Below are positions 9,942 through 21,151 of a stretch of 64,000 bases of DNA, piece by piece. Position 1 is the first letter of the stretch. Every line of letters begins with the position of its first letter. Source of the stretch: Synechococcus sp. A10-1-5-1 (lineage in GTDB: Bacteria; Cyanobacteriota; Cyanobacteriia; PCC-6307; Cyanobiaceae); assembly GCF_023115425.1 (NCBI RefSeq), contig NZ_CP096032.1, positions 1,116,001-1,180,000 on the forward strand, in the 5' to 3' direction. The position numbers were made by a program, and so were the translations under genes. The notes beneath the pieces were generated by a model. It had not been told where the DNA came from and did not search any database. It saw only the letters and a list, made by a program, of their open reading frames with translations.

Positions 9942-10295
9942 TCAGGCGGCAGGAGCCACAGCAATGCTGATGTGGCAGGTCTTTTTTTGGATCGCGTAGG
10001 CGCGACCCTGGGCACGGGGGCGATAGCGCTTCATCACCGGACCCATATCCGCCGTAGCGGAGGAGATCACGAGGGAAGCGGGATCGAGACCCAGGTTGTG
10101 CTCGGCGTTAGCCACAGCACTACGCAGGACCTTGGTGATCGGACCCGTGGAGCGGTACGGCATGAACTCGAGCATGATCAGCGCGTCGCGATAGCTGCGA
10201 CCGCGGATCTGGTCGAGGACCCGACGAACCTTGGACACGGAACCGCGTACAAAGCGGCCGTGTGCCTGGGCGGTAGTGGATGAGGTGTTGGACAT
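9942..10295 (-). CDS. rplV: 50S ribosomal protein L22
   Basis: L22 lines the peptide exit tunnel and is a site of macrolide-resistance mutations. The ATG at 10295 ([20 protein letters not shown]) was chosen because the longer reading to 10355 overlaps rpsS. The 117-residue protein has the typical [20 protein letters not shown] helix and the C-terminal beta-hairpin [20 protein letters not shown]. Confidence 0.96.
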   Translation of the reverse strand: MSNTSSTTAQAHGRFVRGSVSKVRRVLDQIRGRSYRDALIMLEFMPYRSTGPITKVLRSAVANAEHNLGLDPASLVISSATADMGPVMKRYRPRAQGRAYAIQKKTCHISIAVAPAA

Positions 10296-10299
10296 GTCC

Positions 10300-10575
10300 T
10301 CAGCGGCCTCCTTTCTTGTCCTTGATGTGGCCGCGGAAGTTGCGGGTTGGCGCAAATTCCCCCAGCTTGTGGCCCACCATCTGCTCAGTCACGTAGACGG
10401 GCACATGGGCCTTGCCGTTATGCACGGCAATGGTGTGGCCGATCATCATCGGCAGGATCGTGGAAGCACGTGACCAGGTCTTGATCACGGACTTGTCGTC
10501 GGCGGCGTTCTGCTTTTCAACCTTGCGCAGAAGGCTGTCGGCAATGAACGGACCTTTTTTGAGTGAACGTCCCAT
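10300..10575 (-). CDS. rpsS: 30S ribosomal protein S19
   Basis: S19 lies in the small-subunit head next to S13. The 91-residue protein begins [20 protein letters not shown] and contains the highly conserved [20 protein letters not shown] and [20 protein letters not shown] stretches. It lies between rplB and rplV. Confidence 0.97.
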   Translation of the reverse strand: MGRSLKKGPFIADSLLRKVEKQNAADDKSVIKTWSRASTILPMMIGHTIAVHNGKAHVPVYVTEQMVGHKLGEFAPTRNFRGHIKDKKGGR

Positions 10576-10610
10576 AGCGGTTTAAACGAACAGCAAAGCG
10601 GTGAGGTTGA

Positions 10611-11474
10611 TCAGGAATCGCGTCCGCCACGGCTCCGCTTGGAGGTGCGGCGACGTTTCCGGAGCACAAACCGATTGCTGGGTTTGTTCCGCTTGCGGGT
10701 CTTGAGGCCCAGTGCAGGCTTGCCCCAAGGGGTGACAGGACCAGAACGGCCGATCGGAGCGCGGCCCTCGCCACCACCGTGGGGGTGATCGCAGGGGTTC
10801 ATCACGCTGCCTCGGACCTGGGGGCGACGACCCAGCCAGCGGCGACGGCCGGCCTTACCGAGGCTGGTGTTCCGAACCTCGGAGTTGCCCACTTCGCCGA
10901 GGGTGGCGTAGCACTCACGGCGGACCAGGCGCACCTCAGTGGAGGGCAGCTTGAGGGCGACGTAGTCACCTTCTTTCGCCATCACCTGGGCGCTGGCACC
11001 TGCGGTACGAACCATCTGGCCACCGCGACCGGCGTAGAGCTCAACGCAGTGAACGCTGGAGCCCAGGGGGATGGCCGAGAGGGGCAGAGCATTTCCGGTC
11101 TCGATCGGAGCATCGGGGCCGGAGACCACGGTGGAGCCCACGGACACGCCAGCCGGAGCCAGGATGTAGCGCTTCTCGCCATCGGCATAGAAGAGCAAAG
11201 CCAGGCGGGCGTTGCGGTGGGGGTCGTAGTGGATTGCTGCCACCTTCGCAACCACGCCGTGCTTGTTGCGGCGGAAGTCGACGAGGCGATAGAGGCGCTT
11301 GTGGCCACCGCCGCGATGGCGGCAGGTGATCACACCGCGGTTGTTGCGACCTTTGCGTTGGTGCTTGGCCACCACCAGGCCCCGTTCACGACCGCGACCG
11401 GTGACTTCAGCGAAATCGCTGGCGACACGGGTACGGGTGCCGGGGGTGATGGGGCGGTACTTACGGATTCCCAT
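10611..11474 (-). CDS. rplB: 50S ribosomal protein L2
   Basis: L2 is needed for subunit joining and peptidyl transfer. The 287-residue protein has the N-terminal [20 protein letters not shown], the RNA-binding core, and the C-terminal hallmark [20 protein letters not shown], which contains the conserved histidine near the peptidyl transferase centre. Confidence 0.97.
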   Translation of the reverse strand: MGIRKYRPITPGTRTRVASDFAEVTGRGRERGLVVAKHQRKGRNNRGVITCRHRGGGHKRLYRLVDFRRNKHGVVAKVAAIHYDPHRNARLALLFYADGEKRYILAPAGVSVGSTVVSGPDAPIETGNALPLSAIPLGSSVHCVELYAGRGGQMVRTAGASAQVMAKEGDYVALKLPSTEVRLVRRECYATLGEVGNSEVRNTSLGKAGRRRWLGRRPQVRGSVMNPCDHPHGGGEGRAPIGRSGPVTPWGKPALGLKTRKRNKPSNRFVLRKRRRTSKRSRGGRDS

Positions 11475-11489
11475 AGTTCTTCAGACCCC

Positions 11490-11792
11490 TCAGGCTTCAG
11501 GGAACAGCTGGATGGCATTGCCATCGGCAAGGCGAACCACAGCCTTCTTCACCTGGGCACGCTTGCCGGCGAATCGGCCCACGCGGCGGGAGCGGCGAGG
11601 GGGGTTCATGGTGCTCACACCAACGACTTTGACGTCGAACAGTTGCTCGACGGCAGCCTTGATGTCGGGCTTAGCGGCCCGATGGTCCACCTCGAAGGTG
11701 TACTGATTGAGCTCGATGGCACGGGTGGCCTTCTCAGTGATCAGGGGCCGACGGATCACATCCGCCAGGCGACCTTGAAAGCGTTCAGTCAT
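11490..11792 (-). CDS. rplW: 50S ribosomal protein L23
   Basis: L23 is at the tunnel exit and is the docking site of trigger factor and SRP. The 100-residue product has the [20 protein letters not shown] opening and the [20 protein letters not shown] hairpin. Its start overlaps the end of rplD by 8 bp, so the two are probably translationally coupled. Confidence 0.96.
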   Translation of the reverse strand: MTERFQGRLADVIRRPLITEKATRAIELNQYTFEVDHRAAKPDIKAAVEQLFDVKVVGVSTMNPPRRSRRVGRFAGKRAQVKKAVVRLADGNAIQLFPEA

Positions 11793-12420
11793 CGCCGTAG
11801 ACCTCCTGAATCTTCGCGAGTGCTTCCTCGCTCACCACCAAGGAATTGGCGTGGAGCAGGTCGAACACGTTGAGCTGATCAGCGGCGATCAGCTTCACCT
11901 TTTCGAGGTTGCGCACGGAGCGGCGCACCACCTCGCTGGGGGCATCCAGCACCACCAGCACCTTGGAGCCAGCGGCGATGCCGAAGCGGCTCAGGGCAGC
12001 GGTGATTTCTTTGGTCTTCGGGGTTTCGAGACCCGAAGCAAAGCCCTTCACCACAGTGATGTCAGCGGCGCGGCTCATCAGCGCAGTACGCAGAGCCAGA
12101 CGACGCTCCTTGCGGTTCATCGCAATGGTGTAGCTGCGGGGCTTAGGCCCGAAGACCACACCACCACCGGGACGCAGGGGAGTCCGGATCGAACCCTGAC
12201 GGGCGCGACCGGTGCCCTTCTGCTTGTAGGGCTTGCGGCCACCGCCGGCCACCTCAGCACGGGTGAGGGTGCTGGCCGTGCCCTGACGGACATTGGCGAG
12301 CTGACGCACCACAGCGCGGTGCACCAGATCGTTAGCGGAGCTTTCCTTAGCGACTTTCAGGTCAAGGCTGGCCTTGCCGGCCTCTTTGCCTTGCCAGTCG
12401 CGAACAACACAGTTAGCCAT
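11785..12420 (-). CDS. rplD: 50S ribosomal protein L4
   Basis: L4 lines the exit tunnel and in E. coli autoregulates the S10 operon. The 211-residue protein includes the extended loop [20 protein letters not shown] and the [12 protein letters not shown] helix. It overlaps rplW by 8 bp and follows rplC by 11 bp. Confidence 0.96.
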   Translation of the reverse strand: MANCVVRDWQGKEAGKASLDLKVAKESSANDLVHRAVVRQLANVRQGTASTLTRAEVAGGGRKPYKQKGTGRARQGSIRTPLRPGGGVVFGPKPRSYTIAMNRKERRLALRTALMSRAADITVVKGFASGLETPKTKEITAALSRFGIAAGSKVLVVLDAPSEVVRRSVRNLEKVKLIAADQLNVFDLLHANSLVVSEEALAKIQEVYGDD

Positions 12421-12431
12421 CTCTGTCCTCC

Positions 12432-13079
12432 TCAGTTCGCGGCTTTAGAGCCCACCCGCTTAGCGGGGAGGATGTTCAGCAGGGCACCGGGCTTACCGGG
12501 AACCGAGCCTTTCACCACAAGCAGATTGCGCTCAGCATCCACCTTGAGGATGGTGAGCCCGCGGGTGGTGATTTGCTTACCGCCGTAGCGGCCAGCCATG
12601 CGCTTGCCGGGATACACACGGCCGGGAGTCGTACCGGCGCCGGTGGAACCAGGCTCGCGGTGGTTCTTCGAACCGTGGGTCATCGGACCGCGGCTGAAGC
12701 CGTGGCGCTTTTGGTAACCAGCGAAACCACGACCAATGGTGTCGCCGCTCACATCGACCTTCTGGCCCGCCTCAAAGGCGGCCACGGTGACGTCACCACC
12801 AAGTTCCAGGCCGTCGACGGTGTCAACGCGGTATTCCTTCAGATGGCGCAGCAGCTCTTCCCCGGACTTGGCCAGGTGACCCTTAGCGGGCTTGCTGACG
12901 AGCTTTTCGCGGATATCACCGAAGCCGAGCTGAACGGCGGTATAGCCGTCGGTGCTGTCGGTTTTGAGTTGGGTAATGCGGCAAGGGCCTGCCTCGATCA
13001 CGGTGACCGGGATAGCCCTGCCTTCGTCGTCGAAGAACTGGGACATGCCCAGTTTCTTCCCAAGAATGCCGATGGACAT
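12432..13079 (-). CDS. rplC: 50S ribosomal protein L3
   Basis: L3 is an early-assembly protein near the peptidyl transferase centre. The 215-residue product starts [20 protein letters not shown] and has the signature [20 protein letters not shown]. It is the first gene of this cluster: rpsJ (S10) is not upstream, as in other cyanobacteria where S10 lies with tufA. Immediately upstream of the ATG the transcript reads CCTCCTT, so there is no Shine-Dalgarno sequence. Confidence 0.96.
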   Translation of the reverse strand: MSIGILGKKLGMSQFFDDEGRAIPVTVIEAGPCRITQLKTDSTDGYTAVQLGFGDIREKLVSKPAKGHLAKSGEELLRHLKEYRVDTVDGLELGGDVTVAAFEAGQKVDVSGDTIGRGFAGYQKRHGFSRGPMTHGSKNHREPGSTGAGTTPGRVYPGKRMAGRYGGKQITTRGLTILKVDAERNLLVVKGSVPGKPGALLNILPAKRVGSKAAN

Positions 13080-13470
13080 AAGGAGGGAGATACGCCAGCT
13101 GGACCACCACTCGCGGGGAGCGGCGTTACTGAATCGAGTGACGCAAGAAACCGATGGAGCTGAAATTTCCGGTGGAGCCGGAACTGCAGAGAACCAATGC
13201 GGCGGAGCTAGCGACTCGAGTCAGTGGGGGCTGGGACTTGCTCAGAAGAAGGAGCCAGAGGCAGCTTCAAGGTTGAGCAGTATCCCGGCGACTCAGAAGA
13301 GCCACACGGGCCCGGGAAGGCCGCCACCACTGGCGACCTTGTGCATTGCCCTGGAGGCCCGGCTAGCGGACGGGCACAGTTGCAATTGCACAAGCGAACA
13401 CCATACCTGAGCGCCTATCCCCCCTCCCCTGCGATCAGCTGCCAGACTTCCTGCAGCGCTGATCCGCCCC
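13080..13470. promoter_or_regulatory. Divergent intergenic region, rplC / ndhN
   Basis: This 391-bp gap separates the minus-strand ribosomal cluster from plus-strand ndhN and must hold promoters for both. I see no convincing -35/-10 pair, riboswitch or coding sequence. Short open frames across it lack start sites and conserved motifs. Confidence 0.5.
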
Positions 13471-13938
13471 ATGCCCCTGCTGCTCACCGGCCGCGGTTTC
13501 CGCCAAGAGCTGGAGCGGGCGGGCGTCCTTGCGCTCTACGCCCCATTAGAAGGTGGTGCCGAAACCCGACTGCTCCGCCGGATGCGGGCCGCCGGCTATC
13601 GCGCTCAGATCACCTCGGCCCGTGGTCTAGGAGACCCGGAAGCCTTCCTCTTCCAGTCCCACGGCGTCCGTCCGCCCCACCTGGGACACCAAAGCGTTGG
13701 ACGGGGCGCGGCCGTTGGCGAGGTGCAGATGGCCACCCCACAGTTGGGTCACCTGTTTGAGGGCAACGCCCCGGTGCTGCTCTGGCTCCTGGAGGGCCAG
13801 GTCCTCTCCACCGGTGAGCTCGAAGCGCTGATCAACCTGACCGAGCGCGAACCCAGGCTGAAGATCGTGGTGGAGATGGGCGGTGCCCGCGCCCTCCGCT
13901 GGCAGCCCTTGAGCTCCGTTCTGACCGCAGCCGCTTGA
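13471..13938 (+). CDS. ndhN: NAD(P)H-quinone oxidoreductase subunit N
   Basis: NdhN is an oxygenic-phototroph-specific peripheral subunit of NDH-1, which acts in respiration and cyclic electron flow at the thylakoid membrane. The 155-residue protein begins [20 protein letters not shown] and has the family's [20 protein letters not shown] and [16 protein letters not shown] segments. The last bases overlap the start of ldpA (TTGA), so the two are probably co-translated. Confidence 0.93.
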   Translation: MPLLLTGRGFRQELERAGVLALYAPLEGGAETRLLRRMRAAGYRAQITSARGLGDPEAFLFQSHGVRPPHLGHQSVGRGAAVGEVQMATPQLGHLFEGNAPVLLWLLEGQVLSTGELEALINLTEREPRLKIVVEMGGARALRWQPLSSVLTAAA

Positions 13939-14951
13939 CCCCAGACGCGGCCCTTCAGAGAGGCCGCTGGGTCAAATTGATCTGTGGTGCCGGCAACCAA
14001 GACCTTGCGGCCATCGAGGACCTCTGCGCGCTCTACACCGCAGCGGGAATCCACTGCATCGACATTGCTGCCGACACCGGTGTCGCTGATGCCGCAAAAC
14101 GTGGGATCGACTGGGCCCTCGCCCGTGGAGCCCAGCGCCCCTGGCTGATGGTCAGCCTCAGTGATGGGGCAGACCCCCACTTCCGCAAAGCCAGCTTTGA
14201 ACCCAGCCGCTGTCCAAGCGATTGCCCGAGGCCTTGCCAAAAAGTCTGTCCGGCATTGGCCATTGGGGATCACGGCGGGATCCTCACTGAACGCTGCTAC
14301 GGCTGTGGCCGCTGCCTTCCTGCCTGCCCTCTCGGGCTCATCGAGGAAGACCAACAGTGGCTGAGCTCCGAACAGGTGCCAGCCCTGCTCCAGACCATTG
14401 TCCCCGATGCCGTTGAGCTGCACACCCAAGGGGGGCGGCAAACGGCCTTCGAAGCCCGCCTGAGCCAGCTCAAAACCAGCGGTATTCCCCTCCAACGGGT
14501 GGCCGTCAGCTGCGGGCTCGAGCGGGGCGCCGGCAGCCAGCAGGTCCCAGCACTCAGCCCACCGGAACTCGCCGCCGAACTCTGGCTTCGCTTTGGCGCC
14601 CTTCGCCGGGCGGGCTACCGACCGATCTGGCAGCTCGATGGCCGGCCCATGAGCGGCGATGTCGGAGCGGGAACGGCTCGCTCCGCCGTGAAATTGCTGG
14701 AGGCGATCACCCCCTGGGCACCGCCAGGCCCGCTGCAACTGGCCGGAGGCACCAACGCCAAAACCATTGAACTGGTGGGTTCCAACTCCAAGGTCGCCGG
14801 GGTGGCCTTTGGCGGGATGGCCCGCAGCCTGCTTCAACCCTGGCTGCAGGACGCGGAGAAGCGCAGTCAGCCCCTCAGGCAGATCCCTGAGCTCGAAGCG
14901 GTCGCCAGCAGCAGCGTGAAGGCTTTAATCCAACCCTGGCTCGAGCGCTAA
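13935..14951 (+). CDS. ldpA: LdpA-like iron-sulfur protein, clock light input
   Basis: LdpA in Synechococcus elongatus carries Fe-S clusters and adjusts circadian period to redox/light conditions. This 338-residue protein matches the family opening ([20 protein letters not shown]) and has two cysteine clusters: [17 protein letters not shown] and [16 protein letters not shown], the second a ferredoxin-type 4Fe-4S motif at about residues 118-134. Translation begins at a TTG that overlaps the ndhN stop. Placement after ndhN is common in picocyanobacteria. Function is inferred from the family; kai genes are not in the window. Confidence 0.85.
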   Translation: MTPDAALQRGRWVKLICGAGNQDLAAIEDLCALYTAAGIHCIDIAADTGVADAAKRGIDWALARGAQRPWLMVSLSDGADPHFRKASFEPSRCPSDCPRPCQKVCPALAIGDHGGILTERCYGCGRCLPACPLGLIEEDQQWLSSEQVPALLQTIVPDAVELHTQGGRQTAFEARLSQLKTSGIPLQRVAVSCGLERGAGSQQVPALSPPELAAELWLRFGALRRAGYRPIWQLDGRPMSGDVGAGTARSAVKLLEAITPWAPPGPLQLAGGTNAKTIELVGSNSKVAGVAFGGMARSLLQPWLQDAEKRSQPLRQIPELEAVASSSVKALIQPWLER

Positions 14952-14967
14952 TCGCTAGAACGCCCCC

Positions 14968-16650
<1,683 letters not shown>

Positions 16651-16759
16651 GCCAGAGGGCCGAGATGGCCCAGCGAGATTGACGAAGGTCGACCCGTTGT
16701 GGGTAACTATCTGAGTGCTGATGACACCGCCAGTTCCTGGGGGTTCACACGCAGCGCGT

Positions 16760-16831
16760 TGGGCCGTCGCCAAGTGGTAAGGCAGCGGGTTTTGGTCCCG
16801 CCATTCCTAGGTTCGAATCCTAGCGGCCCAG
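16760..16831 (+). tRNA. tRNA-Gln (TTG anticodon)
   Basis: A complete cloverleaf. The acceptor stem TGGGCCG pairs with CGGCCCA, the anticodon stem GCGGG/CCCGC holds the loop TTTTGGT with anticodon TTG, and the T-arm contains GTTCGAATC. The discriminator is G and CCA is not encoded. It stands alone between the Ycf45-like gene and the HAD gene. Confidence 0.95.
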
Positions 16832-16871
16832 TTTTTAAAGACCCAAGCCACTGCAAGGGCTTCGGAGTGTC

Positions 16872-17621
16872 ATGAGCCTCCAACCGCTGCTGGTTTTTGA
16901 TTTCGATGGCGTCCTTGTGGACGGAATGAGGGAGTACTGGTGGAGCGCCCGCCGGGCCGCGCTTTTTCTCTCACCCCAGTGCCAGCTTCCCGAGCTTGCG
17001 CCAGAGGCCTTCAGCGCGCTACGGCCGCTGATCCATAAGGGCTGGGAAATGGTTCTGGTGGCCCTCGAGCTCTCCAGGAGTGACCTCGATGTTGCCCACT
17101 ACCTCAGCGACTACGACGACCACACGCAAAGCGCCCTCAACCGCTGGGGCTTCCCAGCGGAGCAGCTCCAAAGCGCCCTCGAGAACCTGCGCAGCGACGC
17201 CATCCAACAGGACACCCCTGCCTGGCGGGCCTTACACAGCCCCTATCCAGGCGTCCCTGAACGACTGCGCGCCCTCGAAGCCGAAGGCAGCCCCTGGCTG
17301 GTTCTCACCACCAAAGGCGGAGAGTTCGCGCGAGAACTGCTGACGGGCTACGGCCTCCAACCCCAGGCGGTCTATGGACATGAGCAAGGAACCAAGCCCG
17401 AGGTTCTGCTCCGCCTGAGGGAGCAAGGACGTCCCCTGTGGTTCGTCGAGGACCGGCGGGTCACCCTTGAAACGGTTCGCAGCACACCCGGACTGGAGGC
17501 GGTGCGCTGCTTTCTGGTCTCCTGGGGCTACCTGGGCCCCCTCGACCGGGAACGGCTTCCGGACGGGATCACACTGCTGGAACCCGAAGGCTTTGCCGAG
17601 CCCTTGGCGCACTGGCCCTGA
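16872..17621 (+). CDS. HAD-superfamily hydrolase
   Basis: The 249-residue protein is a haloacid dehalogenase-type phosphohydrolase. Motif I is FDFDGVLVDG with nucleophile D10 and acid D12, motif II is VLTTKG, the conserved lysine lies in GTKPEVLL, and motif IV is the acidic pair in FVEDRR. A helical cap (about 20-110) follows motif I. The substrate cannot be told. It ends 152 bp before recA, and the LexA-type box lies just beyond its stop. Confidence 0.85.
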   Translation: MSLQPLLVFDFDGVLVDGMREYWWSARRAALFLSPQCQLPELAPEAFSALRPLIHKGWEMVLVALELSRSDLDVAHYLSDYDDHTQSALNRWGFPAEQLQSALENLRSDAIQQDTPAWRALHSPYPGVPERLRALEAEGSPWLVLTTKGGEFARELLTGYGLQPQAVYGHEQGTKPEVLLRLREQGRPLWFVEDRRVTLETVRSTPGLEAVRCFLVSWGYLGPLDRERLPDGITLLEPEGFAEPLAHWP

Positions 17622-17629
17622 GCCGCTAG

Positions 17630-17643
17630 GGTACGCCTGTACT
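17630..17643 (+). promoter_or_regulatory. LexA (SOS) box upstream of recA
   Basis: The sequence GGTACGCCTGTACT fits the cyanobacterial LexA consensus RGTACNNNDGTWCB at every position. It lies 130 bp before the recA start codon and just after the stop of the HAD gene. The location and perfect match suggest SOS control of recA; binding has not been shown here. Confidence 0.8.
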
Positions 17644-17772
17644 ACAAGTCAGGTTTCGCTCCGGTGAAACACCTGGCGCCTGGGGTGGCACTTCTTTCAT
17701 TGAGGTCGCCCAGGATGGCTCCACCGAACTGGCCCACCCGCTGCGCGGCCGCTCCTACAACCCTTTCGCGAT

Positions 17773-18885
17773 ATGCCTGCCGACGACAAGAGCACCAGCG
17801 CCTCCAGCCCTGAGCGGGACAAGGCCCTTGGCCTGGTTCTGAACCAAATCGAGCGCAACTTTGGCAAGGGCTCGATCATGCGCCTGGGGGATGCCTCGCG
17901 CATGCGGATCGAGACCACCCCCACCGGCGCCCTGACCCTCGACCTCGCCCTGGGTGGTGGCTACCCGAAAGGACGGGTTGTGGAGGTCTACGGCCCTGAG
18001 AGCTCAGGCAAAACCACCCTCACCCTGCACGCCATTGCCGAAGTGCAGCGCCGCGGAGGCGTGGCCGCCTTCGTCGACGCCGAGCACGCCCTGGACCCGG
18101 TCTATGCCGCGGCCCTCGGAGTGGACATCGAGAACCTGCTGGTCTCCCAACCGGACACCGGTGAGATGGCCCTGGAGATCGTCGACCAACTGGTGCGCTC
18201 CGCCGCCGTTGACATCGTTGTGGTGGACTCGGTGGCCGCCCTCACCCCACGCTCTGAAATCGAGGGCGAGATGGGGGACCTCGCCGTTGGCAGCCAGGCC
18301 CGACTGATGAGCCAGGCGATGCGCAAGATCACCGGCAACATCGGCAAGTCCGGCTGCACCGTGATCTTCCTGAACCAGCTGCGCCAGAAAATTGGCGTGA
18401 CCTACGGCAACCCCGAAACCACGACCGGTGGCAATGCCCTGAAGTTCTATGCCTCGGTGCGCCTTGACATCCGTCGCATCCAGACCCTGAAGCGCGGCAC
18501 CGAAGAATTCGGCATCCGCGCCAAGGTGAAGGTGGCCAAAAACAAGGTGGCGCCCCCCTTCCGGATTGCGGAATTCGACATCCTCTTTGGCCGCGGGATC
18601 AGCACCGTGGGCTGCCTACTGGACCTCGCCGAAGAGCACGGCGTCGTTGTGCGCAAGGGTGCTTGGTACAGCTACGAGGGCGACAACATCGGCCAAGGGC
18701 GTGACAACACCATCACCTGGCTCGAGCAAAACAACACCGAGAAAGACGCCATCGAAGTGAAGGTGCGCCAAAAACTCAGTGAAACCACCGATTCGCTGAA
18801 GCCCGTTGCCACTGCGGCCGCCAAGCTGGCCGCCTCAGGAAGCGCCAGCAGCAGCAAAGAGCAGGCACTGCCAGCCGCCAGCTGA
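17773..18885 (+). CDS. recA: Recombinase RecA
   Basis: RecA forms nucleoprotein filaments for homologous recombination and stimulates LexA self-cleavage. The 370-residue protein has Walker [12 protein letters not shown] (about residue 74), the conserved [10 protein letters not shown], Walker [21 protein letters not shown], the DNA-binding loop [20 protein letters not shown] and an Ala/Ser-rich C-terminus. It is followed by a strong terminator, and a LexA box lies upstream. Confidence 0.98.
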   Translation: MPADDKSTSASSPERDKALGLVLNQIERNFGKGSIMRLGDASRMRIETTPTGALTLDLALGGGYPKGRVVEVYGPESSGKTTLTLHAIAEVQRRGGVAAFVDAEHALDPVYAAALGVDIENLLVSQPDTGEMALEIVDQLVRSAAVDIVVVDSVAALTPRSEIEGEMGDLAVGSQARLMSQAMRKITGNIGKSGCTVIFLNQLRQKIGVTYGNPETTTGGNALKFYASVRLDIRRIQTLKRGTEEFGIRAKVKVAKNKVAPPFRIAEFDILFGRGISTVGCLLDLAEEHGVVVRKGAWYSYEGDNIGQGRDNTITWLEQNNTEKDAIEVKVRQKLSETTDSLKPVATAAAKLAASGSASSSKEQALPAAS

Positions 18886-18905
18886 ACACCAGCAGGCACA
18901 AAGAA

Positions 18906-18934
18906 AGCCCCCGGGTGGACCACCCGGGGGCTTC
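18906..18934 (+). terminator. Terminator after recA
   Basis: AAGCCCCCGGGTGG (18906-18919) is followed after one base by its exact complement CCACCCGGGGGCTT (18921-18934), then CTTGCT. The hairpin is 20 bp after the recA stop. The U-run is short, and the stem also reads toward the convergent gene, so it may serve both strands. Confidence 0.8.
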
Positions 18935-18963
18935 TTGCTGAGGACGGTTGAAAAACCGCCGAA

Positions 18964-19305
18964 TCAGGAGACCTGAGCTTCAACCGCAGCTGGCTGAACA
19001 AGCGCGCGAAGGTTGGCGCTCAGGCGTTCGAGCTCTTGGATGGCTTCGGCACCCTCAAGCTTGACCAGCTCATGGCCGTTGCGGGACTCCACCCAGCTGA
19101 TCCCGAAGTCCGACACCAGAAAACGCACCATGTGTTGATCGCCCAGGCTGGCGACAAAGGATGCACCCTGGCCATCAAGGCCATCACCGCAGACATAACA
19201 AGTGGCGGCGATGCCCTGGCGTTGAAGCCCTTCGGCAAGAGCATGAAGGCTCATCACCAAGTCTTCAACAACCGATCGGTACTGCTCTGCCAGACGAGCG
19301 AACAT
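18964..19305 (-). CDS. DUF1815 family protein
   Basis: A cyanobacteria-specific protein of unknown function. Starting at the ATG at 19305 it has 113 residues (MFARLAEQYRSVVEDLVMSL), the family N-terminus; an alternative start 24 bp upstream is less likely. Recognisable features are GIAATCYVCGDGLDGQGASF and ISWVESRNGHELVKLEG. No membrane segment or catalytic motif is visible; the CYVC pair might bind a metal or be redox active, which is conjecture. Confidence 0.8.
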   Translation of the reverse strand: MFARLAEQYRSVVEDLVMSLHALAEGLQRQGIAATCYVCGDGLDGQGASFVASLGDQHMVRFLVSDFGISWVESRNGHELVKLEGAEAIQELERLSANLRALVQPAAVEAQVS

Positions 19306-19354
19306 GACCGCCCAAAAGTGAAGATCCAATCGATCCTAATCTTTTCTTCAGATT

Positions 19355-19382
19355 TGAGGGAGTGAAAGCGTTCGCTCCCTCA
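19355..19382. other. Strong hairpin between DUF2839 and DUF1815 genes
   Basis: TGAGGGAGTGAA (19355-19366) pairs with TTCGCTCCCTCA (19371-19382) around a 4-nt AGCG loop, about 12 bp of stem with one wobble. No T-run follows on either strand, so it is at best a weak terminator; it could be an RNA-processing or stabilising element. Confidence 0.5.
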
Positions 19383-19385
19383 CAA

Positions 19386-19628
19386 TTAGCCGTCCGCCAG
19401 CGTCCACCAGCCCAGGGCGGGGCCCAGAAAGCGCACGGTCAACCAAAACAACACCAACGCACCAATGCCAATCCAGGCACCGCGGGTGGTGACTGAGACG
19501 AACTGCTCACCTTGACGCTGGGTTAAGGGCAGCCAAGGGGCAATACGGGGCGAGGTGTCCTTGGCCTTCGGGGTCTTCTTCTCACGGGGGGGCAAACCCT
19601 GTTCCGAGCGACGCTTGGCCTCTCCCAT
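19386..19628 (-). CDS. DUF2839 small membrane protein
   Basis: An 80-residue cyanobacterial protein of unknown function. The opening MGEAKRRSEQGLPPREKK is diagnostic of the family. A basic cytoplasmic half is followed by one transmembrane helix (about residues 50-73, AWIGIGALVLFWLTVRFLGP). Only a hairpin separates it from the DUF1815 gene downstream. Confidence 0.8.
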   Translation of the reverse strand: MGEAKRRSEQGLPPREKKTPKAKDTSPRIAPWLPLTQRQGEQFVSVTTRGAWIGIGALVLFWLTVRFLGPALGWWTLADG

Positions 19629-19673
19629 TCCTGCTGTGCTGCGCGACGGAGCCAGGCTACGGGCAGTCCGCCA

Positions 19674-21110
19674 CTAGGAGTTGGGGAGCAGACGATTCAG
19701 AGCGACCCAGGGCTCCAGCGCATCGAGCACCTGCCGCCCCCACCCCCGCCGCTTCAAACGCCCATCCAGCACAGCCAGACGCCCACCATTGCGGCGCAGA
19801 CCAGCGATCGAGCGCTGCAAACGGCCGAGGGCGTCCGGCAGCAGCAGTTCCCTGAACCAATCGCGGCCCTGCAGCCGCAGCGCCGCGACCCGCGCCGCCG
19901 TCAGCGGGTCTTCCAGGCTGGAAATCGGCAGGGTGGCAGCCACCAACTGACCGGGCAAGGGCAACCGCTGTTGATGCTCCAGCCACCAGCTCCAACTGCA
20001 ACAGATCACACCATTGGCCTCTGGGGCGGTGAGCTCATGGCCCACCCGACTGCCGAACTCAGCCGCTAAGGCACTGGTCAGACCGAGCCTCAGGCCCTCG
20101 TCATCGAGTAACACCACGGTCAGGCCGGCCTGCCCTAAGACCAACCGGCGGCACTGATCCAGCAGGTGACTGGGGTAGTGGGGGGCATTGGGCAGCGCCT
20201 GCCCCTGCGGAGCGAACAGGGGCAAAGGATCCAGCAGTGGCGGATCGGCAAGGCTGACCTCCACCTGGGGCTCAAAGCCAAGCCCTGAAGGAGCAGGCTG
20301 CGGCCAGGGACCAACCACCACTAGACCGCGGCCGCTGAAGAGCCCCGGCATCACCGTGCAGGGATCCAGTGGTTGGCGATGCAGGGTCCACTGCAACAGC
20401 GTTGGATTGACTGAGGCCCAACTGGTCCAACTCTCACCGGCGGTCTCAAGCCATTGGGGCCAGGGGTCGGGAAGGGGGGCCAGGACCCCCAGCAACTGCC
20501 GCAAGGGCGCCTCATCCTCAGGAGTGATGGGTACCCGCTGATGGGGACCGCAAGGACGGGCCAGCACCCGGCGGCTCAGCCGTTCGTGCAGTTGCAAGAG
20601 GCTGGCCGCCGCTGCCGGGAGGCTGCGGCGCAACTGCTCCCAGTGCCCGGTTTCAATCACCACGTCCAAGGCTTGCCGCAGCAGCGGTTGCAGCAGCTCC
20701 CCCTCCGGCACCACCAGCTGACGATCCTCCAGTTGACCGCTGCGCCAAGCCGCCACCAGGGCGTCGTGCTGCAGCAACCAGAGGGGCGCCGAATCAGGCG
20801 CCGTGGACCCTTCCCAACAGGGCAGGTTCAAGCCGACAGCCTGCAGTCGGGGCAACTCGACCCTCAGCAGGCGCTGCCGCAGGCCGGGGCTCACCACCAG
20901 GACCACAGGGTTGTTGTGCAGAGCCAAGGGGACCAGCAGGCCCAGTAACCAGCTGGGATCACTGCCCGGAGCCAGACGCACCAGGGTCTGATCCGAGCGG
21001 CGCAGGCTGCGGGCCACCAGCCGACTCAAGGTGAGGTGGTGGGGCCAGCGGGTTTCCCCCTCCTGACGAAGGAGCGCCTTGAGCTGTTGGTGGGCCTTGG
21101 CTTCCAACAT
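19674..21110 (-). CDS. DinG/XPD-like helicase homologue, probably degenerate
   Basis: From the ATG at 21110 the product has 478 residues (MLEAKAHQQLKALLRQEGET). The layout recalls DinG-type superfamily 2 helicases: a P-loop position near LVRLAPGSDPSWLLGLLVPL, a second RecA-like domain, and a C-terminal stretch ALGRLQRSIAGLRRNGGRLA then VLDGRLKRRGWG that resembles motif VI and the DinG end. The Walker A lysine/threonine are missing (APGSDPSW in place of APTGTGKT), and no DEAH box or four-cysteine Fe-S cluster is visible. It may be a non-ATPase derivative. The family call is inference from the C-terminus. Confidence 0.55.
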   Translation of the reverse strand: MLEAKAHQQLKALLRQEGETRWPHHLTLSRLVARSLRRSDQTLVRLAPGSDPSWLLGLLVPLALHNNPVVLVVSPGLRQRLLRVELPRLQAVGLNLPCWEGSTAPDSAPLWLLQHDALVAAWRSGQLEDRQLVVPEGELLQPLLRQALDVVIETGHWEQLRRSLPAAAASLLQLHERLSRRVLARPCGPHQRVPITPEDEAPLRQLLGVLAPLPDPWPQWLETAGESWTSWASVNPTLLQWTLHRQPLDPCTVMPGLFSGRGLVVVGPWPQPAPSGLGFEPQVEVSLADPPLLDPLPLFAPQGQALPNAPHYPSHLLDQCRRLVLGQAGLTVVLLDDEGLRLGLTSALAAEFGSRVGHELTAPEANGVICCSWSWWLEHQQRLPLPGQLVAATLPISSLEDPLTAARVAALRLQGRDWFRELLLPDALGRLQRSIAGLRRNGGRLAVLDGRLKRRGWGRQVLDALEPWVALNRLLPNS

Positions 21111-21151
21111 CCGCGAATCGTAGGAAGCTGGGGCGAGACATCTGTTCAGCG

